In this document: positions 31,767-42,477 of the stretch, piece after piece
Layout of the letters: every line of letters starts with the position of its first letter
Position numbering within the stretch: position 1 is the stretch's first letter
DNA from: Symsagittifera roscoffensis
Taxonomy: Eukaryota; Xenacoelomorpha; Acoela; Convolutidae
NCBI RefSeq assembly: GCF_963678635.1
Contig: NC_087063.1
Span: 63,843,290 to 63,907,289, forward strand
Reading direction: 5' to 3'
DNA length: 64,000 nucleotides
Notes under the pieces: model-generated
What the model was told of the DNA's origin: nothing
Seen by the model: the letters and a program-made list of their open reading frames with translations, nothing else
Databases searched by the model: none
Made by a program: the position numbers and the translations under genes

Positions 31767-32034
31767 TGGGACAGTGGTCTTGGGATATTGGCCTTGGGAC
31801 AGTGGTCTTGGGACAGTGTTCTTGGGACATTGGTCTTGGGACAGTGGTCTTGGGACAGTAGTCTTGGGACAGTAGTCTTGGGACAGTAGTCTTGAGACAG
31901 TAGTCTTAGGGCAAGGGTCTTGGGACAGTAGCCTTGTGACGGTGGTCTTGGGACACTAGTCTTGGGACAGTCGTCTTAGGGCAAGGGTCTTGGGACAGTG
32001 GTCTTGGGACACTAACAAGAAGTACTGGGACAGT
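31767..32034. repeat. 14-bp minisatellite in leader, copy 2, about 19 units
   Basis: Same GTCTTGGGACAGTG unit as in copy 1, in a much shorter array. The left junction joins 'aactcaagtgg' directly to an internal unit, so the first part of the array seen in copy 1 was lost. Confidence 0.9.
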
Positions 32035-32294
32035 ATAAAGAAGGGGGGTGACGGTACTAAAGAGTACTAAGACAGGTTGAAGTAACCAATCGCAAAATTA
32101 AATTTTCTAACCAGTCCTAAAAGATCCGGTACTGTGGGGATCAAGAACATACAGATTTTCAAAAAGCTTAGGAAACGTTGTTTTTATTAAATTGTATATC
32201 TCTTTTTATTGATTTTGTCAAAAGAGATTTTAACCTTAGAGTAGAATTTTGTATATAGTAATACTGTAAATAGGAACAATTGTAAATAAAAATA

Positions 32295-34660
32295 GTGAGG
32301 CGGAGCAGGGTACCGGTGGCTGAAAAAAGATCTACTGGAGCAAAGACAAAATATAACTTGTCGCTACGTAAAACGACATCAATGGGCCCAAAGATAACAA
32401 AGAAGAACTTTTCAGTTAGCATGGTCAACACGAGGAGTAATACAGAGAACAGGGCAAAAGAGGGCACGGAAGGGAAACAAGCAGAACCCGCCATCGAAAT
32501 TGAACTAGAGACACCGGACCAGAGTGTGGATGAGGTGGAAAAGAAGACGACATAATCAACACCGATGCCGAATGCGGAAAAACTTAATCCAAAGTCCATG
32601 GAGTTCACAACAGGTGGAGGACACAACAGGCAACACGCCAAAACGGCGAGGGACGAGTATCAAGCAAAAAGAACGTCTTTTACTGAAAGATTGGCGATAA
32701 TGGTCGGAATGAAGTCGAGAGACGCAGCAGTGGAAGAAACGAAAGCTGAGAAATGCAAAACATTCGGAACAGTTTCCACGAGAACGACAGACACCGACCA
32801 AAACGAAGACCAGATCAGACCGGGAACAGCAACCAACAACAGGACAACAACTGACCATGGAACAACTACTCTTGAGCTAGGCGATTTGATGGCAAAGCTA
32901 GATCAGATAGACAAGAAACTGAAGCACAGCGAAGAGGATAGAGATGTGATAAGGAAAGAAATAAGAAACAACAAACATGAGTACCTGGACAGCTACTTCA
33001 ATCTAGCAAGAGCGACAGAGGAAAGGCTTCAGCAGATGTCGGACAAGGTAGATACCACTGATGAAGAGCGAGACAAGAACATCAGAAAAGACATGCAAGA
33101 AATGAAGCAACGATACGACGCAGTGACTAGCCAGTTGGGGAGTTTGGAAATGAGAATGGATACGATGAGTAGGGACCAGGCTGAGAGTTCATGTGCAATA
33201 CAGACAAAGTTAGACGCCATCTTGAGGAACTCAACGTCACAAGACAGGCCAGCAGCGGAGCGAACGCAAGGCAATAGAGTTGACTTCGTGGAACCACAAC
33301 GGAAAAAACGGCAGTCAACACCGTTACCATTACCCCGGGATGCTGCGAGTACAGCACCGGGGGGGGGGGGGGGCAAAGCGGTTATGAAAAGTGGAACAGC
33401 AAACACAACGGGTGGTCCAGGGGACACCACGACTCACAACAACGTGGGACCGGATGTCATGGCATGGGCAAGCACCTGGGAAATGATGAACAGGACAGTA
33501 GAAAACTTCGCTACAAGGAACACCGACTCGAGTGACAGAGGAAGCAACAAATCCAGGAAAACTTTCAAGAAACCAAAAGAATTCAAAGATGATTCAGACG
33601 GATGCATTGACACTTGGGTAGAAGTCATGAGATTGCACTTGGAACAAGACAACTTGAACGATGAGAGGCAAGCATGCACAGCGATACTCAGCAACTTGGA
33701 AGGCACGGCATTGAAATGCGTGGTTGCGAAGAAGGAAGAGGAACGCGACACAGCAGATAAAATCTTCGAGATATTGTTAAATTGATTCGGGTCAGGCATG
33801 AAGGGTCATCAAGCGATGATGCGATTTGAAAAGAGAAGGCAAAGGGACGATGAATCGATAGACAGGTTCCTAGATGATCTTGAGAGCTTGAGACGAAGGA
33901 GTGACCCGGAAGAATCCACCAATAGAAGGAACTTTAGCATCGCCTCAAAGTTCATTGACGGGGTAAAGAGTGATGACTTGAGAACAATGTTAGCAACATA
34001 CTATACATTGTCGAAAGACAGTGCACCGACTTCAGCAGAGATGAGACAGAAGTCAAGAGAGTACATGCTAATGAAACCCAAGAAATACTCGTATTCAGAT
34101 AACAGGAATACGCAAGGGGGGAATCAACCACAAAGGTCTTCATGGTACAAGCCCAGAGATGACATGGACAAACGTAGATCATGCGCGAACTGCGGGTCAG
34201 CTGATCATCACATGGCGGATTGCACAACATACAAGCAGGGTATGAAGAGTTTGGGATATGCACCCGATGAGGAAGATATGAGCCAGATGGAGGAACACGA
34301 GTTCTATACTGGCTTGATCATCAAAATAGGTGCAAGATGCTTCTTCTGCAACCAAGAGGGGCACTTCAGGATGGACTGCTCGTTGTTTTGGGAGGCGGTC
34401 AAGAATCAGAGTCATCCAAAACACAAGTTGGCGTTAGCAGCGGTACAGAACCAGAGAAATAGACAAGGTGAATTTGAAACGAAAAACTTAGAAACACCAA
34501 GTGCGGAACAGCCAACGAAAACAGTGAAAGCTGTAACACAAGTTAATAGTGCAATAGAGGCCACGGCCAGGAACGCCCTAGAGATAAATTATGAGAAGGC
34601 GGCGGCGGAAGCTATCAATAAAGTGAAACAGGACCTGGCGGCGAAAGAAAATTGGACAAC
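32295..34660 (+). pseudogene. gag: gag of copy 2
   Basis: Open at 32295-32555, 32565-33785 and 33798 to about 34660, all in one frame, broken only by a stop at 32553 and TGA at 33783. It shows the coiled N-terminal part, the capsid-like region (CIDTWVEVMRLHLEQDN) and both zinc knuckles in one frame (CANCGSADHHMADC, CFFCNQEGHFRMDC). At 32295 the start codon is GTG where copy 1 has ATG. A run of 14 G near 33360 encodes a Gly stretch absent from copy 1. The frame changes near 34650, at the same boundary where copy 1 has a stop. Confidence 0.85.
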
Positions 34661-34689
34661 GACTAAAGCAAGATATCGAAAGACAGAAA

Positions 34690-35880
34690 ATGAACGAGGC
34701 ATTAGGTTGCTCGCAGTCAATACCAGAGGCTGTAGCGGGGTCGACAAAAAGTGGAAACTGCAACACTGTAAAAATGGTCACGGGGAAGCCATTCGGTATA
34801 ACAAAGATCGGGGCAAGAATAATGTCAATAATCACCGTGGGCGGCCATGAGGTAACGAGAAACTTGAGCGAACCAGGTGAACAGACAATAATGCACATTG
34901 ATGTGTACGCAGGTTACTTGAATGGTATAAGCCCACAAACGACTTCTAGATCATTGAGGGCACTACTCACAAGAGGGGGTAGCAAGTCAGTCCGAGTTGA
35001 TAACAGATACACAGACGCTTATGGTCTGCATGAGGTGATGCTAAATATAGATGGGATCAACATCTATACGAAAACAATGATAACAAGTGATGAAGATCTA
35101 ATAGGGCAAATCTACGTAGGAAAAGAAGAGTTGAAAGTTAGATCGATTGGACACTGCGCCATGCTTGAGGAAGATGCAATGCACATCGGGGCAGAGGCGG
35201 ATGTATCAGCACATGTGCTCGACATAAGTTGCAAGAAGACTCAGTTACGTGGGTTACTTGATACGGGAGCGGTCTTGAGTGTCATACCAATCGAAACTTG
35301 GTAACGAATGGGCTTCAACAAAAATGATTTGATAGACTCGAGAATACGGTTGTCAGCTGCAAACAAAGGGACGCTGCGGGTGCTGGGCAGAACGCCGATA
35401 ATAGCCCTAAATCTGGGGGAACGCAACCTGTGGATGACCTTTCTTGTGGTAGAAAACCTAGATGAGTCTGACCAATTCATTTTAGGCAGAGACTTCATCA
35501 GGAACTTTGATGTAACGACTGATCTAAACAACGCAATGTTCAGGATACGGAACCCGGATAGGAGGTACGCAATTAAACCGGTAAATTTAATAATGGCGAA
35601 TGAGAACAAAGCACCGGTATTCTTGAGTAAGAGGGTGAGGCTAAAGGCGAACGAAGCGGCGATCGTAAGGTTACTAATGAAAAATTACAATGAACTAAGT
35701 GACAACAAGCAGGTATGCATAGTCCCAAATCCAAATGGTCAAAGTGCTGCTGTCTTAGGAAGATCCTTCTCGATAACGAAGAGCGGTCTCTGCGTCAGTG
35801 TCTTGTTGAATACTCTTGACATACCAATCACGATACAGAGGGGGAGGAATCTGGGATATGCTTTACCCGTAAAAACTCGA
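34690..35880 (+). pseudogene. pro: Aspartic protease region of copy 2 pol
   Basis: Retropepsin motif LLDTGAVLSVIPIETW with the Asp codon at 35260 and ILGRDFIRN near 35490. One TAA at 35302 replaces the Trp/Glu region codon seen in copy 1; otherwise open. The linker before it (34690-35100) is conserved with copy 1. Confidence 0.85.
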
Positions 35881-37159
35881 TATGAAATGACTGAAAACCA
35901 AAAACAAAATGAAGTTGTTGATTGTCCCAATCATAGGGACAAAATTTGTATCTTGAGACGATTGAAGAAAATAAAAGGTTCATCAGGTCTTGTGAAGTCA
36001 CTTAAGTCAGAGACAGACGATGGGCTATCGAGCTGTTCAAATATTCCGGAACGGCCCACACTAAATGAGATGCAGAGTGATAAACCGGTCCTACCGGAAA
36101 TTGAACATTTAAGAGGCAAGATAACGGACGAACAGCTCGAAGCCATCAAGGATGTATTAGAACGGAACGAGGAAGTTTTTTCGAGACATAAGGCAGACAT
36201 CGGGTGTTGTAATTTTGTTGAGCATGAAATAGAACTTGAGGAGAACGCAATACCGCACAGGGAGGGGACGAGGCGCATGACCCCACACAAATCGGATGCG
36301 TGTAGAAAAGAGATCGAAACGCTACTAGAGTATGATATGATAGAACCATCCAAATCACCGTGGGCGTTTGGAGCAGTGATGGCCAAAAAGAAAGGCGACC
36401 AATTGGGGTTTTGTTGTGACTTTCGATACCTGAACTCCGTGACGGTGAAGGATGCCTATCCCATACCTAGGATTGATGAGAGCGAAGTTTTTTACGACTC
36501 TTGATTTAGGTTCGGCCTTTTGGCAGGTACCACTCAGGAAGCAGGACAGGGACAAGACAGGGTTTGCCTGCGAGTTGGGTCTGTTTCAAAGGAAACGGAT
36601 GCCGTTTGGTCTTTGCAATGCCACCGCCATATTTCAGCGGTTGATGGCACACGCGCTGATAGGTGTGACGAAGAAGTACGGCAATCTGGTAATGTGCTAT
36701 GTGGATGACGTGGTAATAGCGACACCCACACTGGAAGACCACATTGAGAGACTTGACGAGGTGTTTGCGTGTATGAAGAGGTCGGGGCTAAAGTGTAAAC
36801 CATCAAAGTGCGAGATACTCAAGGATTCGATAAAATACTTGGGCAGGATGGTGGACAGACACGGCATCAGACCAGATCCAGACGCAGTAGAAGCAGTTCT
36901 ATCTTGGAAATCGCCAAAAACGGAACACCAATTGATGAGCTTCCTGGGTTTTGCGAATTACTACAGAGAATTCATCAAAGGCTATGTAGACAAGGTATAC
37001 CCGATGCAACAGTTAATGAGACATAAGGGCAAGAAGTTCACGTGGAACAACGCAGCAGAAGAGTCATTCCAGAGAATAAAGAAAGAGTTGTGCGAGGCAC
37101 CAGTACTAGGGATGCCAACAGAGAAAGGGATGTACGTGCTGGCACGGATGATTCGGTAG
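35881..37159 (+). pseudogene. pol: Reverse transcriptase of copy 2
   Basis: The open frame from 35308 runs on into RT up to 36504, where a 26-bp deletion relative to copy 1 shifts the frame. It resumes at about 36482 in another frame to 37159 with FTTLDLGSAFWQVPL, MPFGLCN, YVDD (36698-36709) and the thumb region GFANYYREFIKGY. The catalytic core is complete, but the protein cannot be read in one frame. Confidence 0.88.
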
Positions 37160-38050
37160 TAGCAATTTCTGGAATTCTCCTTCAGGAACAAGAATGGAAC
37201 GGGAAAACAGTCTTGAGACCAATAGCGTACGGGAGCAAAGTCCTAAGTGACACGGAAATGAAGTACGGAGCACCGAAAGCAGAGATGTTTGCGGTGGTTA
37301 CCTTTACCATTCAAGCTGCGAGTCGACAACAGGGCACTAAGCTGGCTGAAAACGTACTCAATGGACCAAAGTTACATTGGGAGGTGGATAGTTCGCCTGG
37401 ATGGGTACAACTTGATAATTGAGCATAGAACACGAGACAAACATCAAAACGCTGACAGCTTGAGTAAGAAGACGGAGGTCTACGAGAGACAAGAAAAGAG
37501 GGAGGCAGATAGACCTGAGATCAAGGAGGGCTTCTCCTTCATGGATAAGGAAACGTACGACAGTCTTCCACTCACGAGATGGTTAGACAAATCAGGCAAA
37601 CCAATAGAAGATCACCCCGAATTACCAAAAGAACCTCCGGAGAAAACAATCTTGAAAAAGAACCGAGGGAAGCCGATAGGGATAATACTCAAGTCAAAGA
37701 TTGTGAGGGAGACGCTCAAGGCAAAAGGCTATGATCTCAACCAGGTAGAGACGGGAGAGGCACAGATAGACGATGACTTAATGAGGTTACTCGAGAAACT
37801 GGCAGATGATAAACCCGTGATCCAAGAAAAGGGTAAGGAGGAACCGGAGGTCACAATACTGCGAAAGAGCGAGATAGTTAGTGAGGAAGTCACCTCTAAG
37901 GTGACTAACCCTGATGGGAAGGAAGTCGTGCAGTCACTGGTTGAAAAAATCCCTGACGACATACTTGAACAGACTCGGGTTAGAAAAAAGAAAGTGGCGT
38001 TCAAGAAAGAGGCTGAATACCTGGGACTATGTCAAGAAACCGGGGAGTAG
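37160..38050 (+). pseudogene. pol: RNase H domain and linker, copy 2
   Basis: Two small deletions (near 37146 and 37308; the second removes about 38 bp relative to copy 1) break the domain. The second half (LRVDNRALSWLKTYSMDQ to SLSKK) and the linker are open from 37289 to the TAG at 38048. That stop lies one codon away from copy 1's stop. Confidence 0.8.
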
Positions 38051-39864
38051 TCCACGTCCACGGAGGAAGAAGATACTGAAGAAGGAAATTTGTCCGGGGA
38101 GTGTGAAATAGGGGATGAGGACTCGGATGAGAACAGTGACAATCAGGATAGTCTTTGCATGATATTGGCAGAAGAGAAGATTAGACACCGCGACAGGGAA
38201 TTACAAACAGATCCGTCCTCAGGAACGTACAACTTGGACGTACAAGAAGTACGAGGATGCGAAGAACTTGTAAGAATTGCAGTTTCGAGGAAACCATTCA
38301 GTGAACTATCATGCAACTCAAATGTCAGAACAAATCTGGTGCCAGAAGATGATATGAAGATCGTGAAGAGGATAATATGCGTGAAGCTGAACGACGACAT
38401 CCACAACCCTGGGTAAATGAATGGACAGATCATGGCACTAAAGGAACATGTCAAGGCGAGATATAGGCTGTCGGATCTGATAAGAGCCCAAAAGAATGAC
38501 AAGATGACAAGTAACCTCTCCAAATGGATCCGAACGGGGTCCAAGTCGAAAGGGGAACTTGAAGAAGACAGCTACAAGATCCTGAGCCAGTTCTACAAAG
38601 AAAGGAAAAATTTACTCTATCACACAGCTGACGGGGTGGTAGCATGCAAGAGAAAAGACGAGGAGAAGATATTACACAGGCACAACCTCATCATATTACC
38701 ACAATTGTATCAGTCAGAGGTGCTGTTCAGATCGCACGATCAAATGGGGCACAAGGGGATAGACAAGGTGCAACAAAGAATACTTCACAGGTTCGATTGG
38801 CCAGGATTGAGGAAAGCTTGCGAGAGATGGGTGAATGCATGCCTGGCATGCCTGCAAGTGAAAGACCCAAGGAAGATGAAATTCCCACTCAAGTCGGTGG
38901 AAAGCTCAGAATTTAATGAAGTGGTGCAGATAGACCATCAAAAAATCTGCACGACGGAGTCGGGGTATAACCAGATACTGGTTGTAATAGACCACTTCAC
39001 AAAACTGGCAGAAGCGGTGCCGTGTCAAACAGCCTCGGCAGAGGAGACTTGTGACCACCTGATAACCCATTGGATATCGAGGTATGGTTGTCCAATGACT
39101 TTTCAGTCAGACAACGGCAAGGCCTTTGTGGGGGATTTGACTAAAGAATTAATGAAGAGGTCACACATTGCTCGAGCACACTCAACGACTTACCATCCTC
39201 AGACCAACGGGCTGGTAGAGAGACAGAATAGAACGTTGGTGAATATGCTGAGGGTTTACTGCTCAAGGTACATGACAGACTGGGATAAATATCTGCCGCA
39301 AGTCGTAGGGGCGTACAACAGTACTCAACACTCAACAACGGGCATCAGTCCTTTCATGATGTTGACAGGCAGATAGAGAGCAATGCCCTGACATTCTTTT
39401 ACCCGGAATATGAAGGGGAGAGGACGTCGCCTCAACCTTACGTGAAAGAAGCAATCAAGAGACAGCAGGAACTAAACGAGCTATGCAGGAGGAACACTGC
39501 GCAAGCACAAATGAGACAGCGCAAGAAATATGATCAAAGATTATTACAGGCGAAGCCATATGATTTGGGCCAGTACATGTGGGTTTTCCAGAATGTCATA
39601 CCGCCCAAAGGGACAAAGAAACTACTCAAGAAATTGAGAGGACCATTCATGGTAACGGAAGTACATCAACAAGGACGGTTCTACCGCTTGAGTACTGGGC
39701 GAGCAGCACATTATGAAAATCTGAAGCCTCATGTCCCATCCCCAGAGGACTGGTGTATACCAAAGGACATGGAAGGACTCGAGTACCTACTGGTGGAGCC
39801 AGCATGTGAAGTGAACGAAAAAGGCATCAGAGAGAAGAATGATGGCAATGAGAACTTGAGTTAG
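38051..39864 (+). pseudogene. int: Integrase of copy 2
   Basis: Open in segments 38090-38416, 38417-39376 and 39442-39864. The HHCC domain, the DDE residues (VVQIDHQK, QSDNGK, GLVERQN) and the GPF/Y module are all visible. Nonsense TAA at 38414 and TAG at 39374 and 39862 replace sense codons of copy 1, and a base is lost near 39388. Confidence 0.88.
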
Positions 39865-41055
39865 GATGACAATGAAAAAATAGAAGCGGACTCTGAAGCG
39901 GAATCTTTTGTGGAAGAAGACTGGAATGATCCGGAACAAGGTGAGTTGCCAAAGTGGACAGAACCAGACCTATCAATACCAGCGGGGACAAGGAGTGGCA
40001 ATCGCAAACGAACAGGCATGAGGTACAACAGGTATGGGGACGATTTCCTCATTGATAAGATACAGCCCGACGACCTAAGCAAAGAGCTACTAAGTGTGGG
40101 CGAACTGGCGGCAGATGATGAATGGCAAATCATCAATGATAATGAACACTACCCACAGGAATATTACTCGACACCGGAGAGGGAGACGGATTTGGAGAGG
40201 GAGAACACCGGAGATAGAGAGGAGGGAGAATACGAACCTGAAGATTTTAGAATGGATGCGCGATGTCAAGAACGGAAGCGACAAAGGACAAAGCATACAA
40301 CAAGTTGACATATCAGCGGGAAAGCACATGAAAAGGGAAAATCCTCTCTTCGGCTGGACGGCAACAGACAGGCCGCTCGACATTCCGGCAGATAATTCAG
40401 AACCAGCATCATCGACGGGGACGTCGATAAATATTTTTTTCCGGGGAGTGGGGGTAGGACTTACCCACACCAAAAATTTGATGATAAAGAAACTCAGGGA
40501 AGTGAGAGAAACGAGCGGACTGGAACTGGACGGGGAGGAGGCCGAGCCTACCATAGGACGGAATTTCAAAACGAGGTTTGAAATACCAAACGAATACTCG
40601 GAAAATATCCTGATAACGGATAGTGACTTCAATCTGTCAGACAGGACTAGCGCAATCTGTATCACGGCGGACATGAGTTTCAAATCAAGACTGGAGGCTA
40701 ACTTTAAGAGAGAGAGTACCAGAACGTGGAGTTTCTGTTCAGACAGAGACCGGGGCTGGGAGGAATGGCTGCGCTTCCACCATCAGTAGCACAAGTCCCG
40801 GGCAAATACCTGTGCTTCCTAGTGACGAGGGTCAATGACAGGAACACGATCGATCCTGAACACGTGATGTTGGCACTAACAAGACTACGAGACTTCATGA
40901 TTGAAAGAAGGATAATGGAGGTCTCAATGCCGGTGTATGACCTGAACAGGGGCAAATTGAGCCCAAGGGAATTGTACGCTATCCCGCACATGGTCTTCGC
41001 GGAAACGGAGATAATGGTACATCTTCACAAGAAATACTACTTGAGCATCGCCTGA
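39865..41055 (+). pseudogene. Macro-like domain of copy 2
   Basis: Acidic linker (39910-40308), then the same domain as in copy 1, here including the ENILITDSDFNLSDRTSAIC stretch that copy 1 partly lost. Two frame changes (near 40190 and 40705) interrupt it. The last third (40726-41055) is open to the natural TGA. The loop reads DLNRGK, again without the Asp of active OARD1-type enzymes. Confidence 0.72.
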
Positions 41056-41515
41056 GTCGGGTACATGGGGGTCTCGAATTGGGTATGAAGGGATCTCGAG
41101 TTAGGTGTTGGGGTACAGAACAGGTAAAAGGTTCTTAAAGGTGATTGGCATGACAATTAAATTTTAAATGATTGATGGTGCTAAAACATAAAATGAATCT
41201 GCATGCTTTTAGAAAATTTCCAATTGAACTATTTTAGTAGAACGAAAAGGAAAGGGTTTTAACTATAGTGGCAAGGGGGGTTTTAGGTTAGGAACATAGC
41301 ATGTTAGTCTAAAAATTGAGTAAATTTTTCAGATTGATTTGGAAAAGTCAAATTGACTACCCAACTACATTCAATTGAAAGAAAGGAAGTTCTTGACCGA
41401 ACACACAAGTTGAACAACGCTTCAAGAAATTAATTCTCAAGTACTCAAGTTGCTAAGGTAATTCACAAGTTGCTAAGGTAATTCACAAGCTGCTAATACT
41501 CAAGATCATCTAGAA
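41056..41515 (+). other. ORF1-ORF2 spacer of copy 2, first of two duplicated copies
   Basis: Non-coding, repeated at 42018-42477. It ends in 'gttgctaaggtaattcacaa' units and 'catctagaa' before ATG. Confidence 0.7.
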
Positions 41516-41719
41516 ATGGCAGATCGATTCTGGAAGTCCATGCCATCGGCTCTGAAAAGGCCCACACTTGATGAGTTATACAGACGCCTGAGGGATCTGG
41601 ATTACACTCAAGTGGACGAAAGAATGGCGGTGATGCTGAACGCCATCCTGCAATTGGAAGAACAGGGCGAATGTCGGGAGTCTGCAACAGAAGCGGTTCT
41701 AATGGTCGGCTACCATTAG
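41516..41719 (+). pseudogene. Truncated ORF2 start in the first duplicated block, copy 2
   Basis: Encodes the first 66 residues of ORF2 (MADRFWKSMPSALKRPTLDE onward), then ends in the foldback junction. A by-product of the tandem duplication. Confidence 0.85.
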
Positions 41720-41725
41720 AACCGC
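41693..41725. repeat. 13-bp inverted repeat at the duplication junction
   Basis: GCGGTTCTAATGG (41693-41705), 7-base loop TCGGCTA, then CCATTAGAACCGC (41713-41725). The right arm is not present in the second copy of the block, so it was made when the duplication formed. Confidence 0.9.
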
Positions 41726-41726
41726 G

Positions 41727-42017
41727 ATGGATGCGCTTCCACCATCAGTAGCACAAGTCCCGGGCAAATACCTGTGCTTCCTAGTGACGAGGGTCAATGA
41801 CAGGAACACGATCGATCCTGAACACGTGATGTTGGCACTAACAAGACTACGAGACTTCATGATTGAAAGAAGGATAATGGAGGTCTCAATGCCGGTGTAT
41901 GACCTGAACAGGGGCAAATTGAGCCCAAGGGAATTGTACGCTATCCTGCACATGGTCTTCGCGGAAACGGAGATAATGGTACATCTTCACAAGAAATACT
42001 ACTTGAGCATCGCCTGA
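41727..42017 (+). pseudogene. Second copy of the macro-like domain C-terminus, copy 2
   Basis: Repeats the last 95 codons of the domain (from LPPSVAQVPGKYLCFLVTR to the TGA). It is separated from integrase and the domain's N-terminal half by the duplicated block. Confidence 0.8.
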
Positions 42018-42477
42018 GTCGGGTACATGGGGGTCTCGAATTGGGTATGAAGGGATCTCGAGTTAGGTGTTGGGGTACAGAACAGGTAAAAGGTTCTTAA
42101 AGGTGATTGGCATGACAATTAAATTTTAAATGATTGATGGTGCTAAAACATAAAATGAATCTGCATGCTTTTAGAAAATTTCCAATTGAACTATTTTAGT
42201 AGAACGAAAAGGAAAGGGTTTTAACTATAGTGGCAAGGGGGGTTTTAGGTTAGGAACATAGCATGTTAGTCTAAAAATTGAGTAAATTTTTCAGATTGAT
42301 TTGGAAAAGTCAAATTGACTACCCAACTACATTCAATTGAAAGAAAGGAAGTTCTTGACCGAACACACAAGTTGAACAACGCTTCAAGAAATTAATTCTC
42401 AAGTACTCAAGTTGCTAAGGTAATTCACAAGTTGCTAAGGTAATTCACAAGCTGCTAATACTCAAGATCATCTAGAA
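42018..42477 (+). other. ORF1-ORF2 spacer of copy 2, second duplicated copy
   Basis: 460 bp non-coding, directly upstream of the long ORF2. Same end units and same 'ctagaa' before ATG as the first copy. Confidence 0.7.

Larger units (their letters stand above)
30243..32294 (+). other. Leader of copy 2
   Basis: About 2.05 kb, shorter than in copy 1 because the minisatellite shrank. Up to about 31766 it is almost identical to copy 1, although the coding parts differ by several percent. There is no sense gene. Confidence 0.75.
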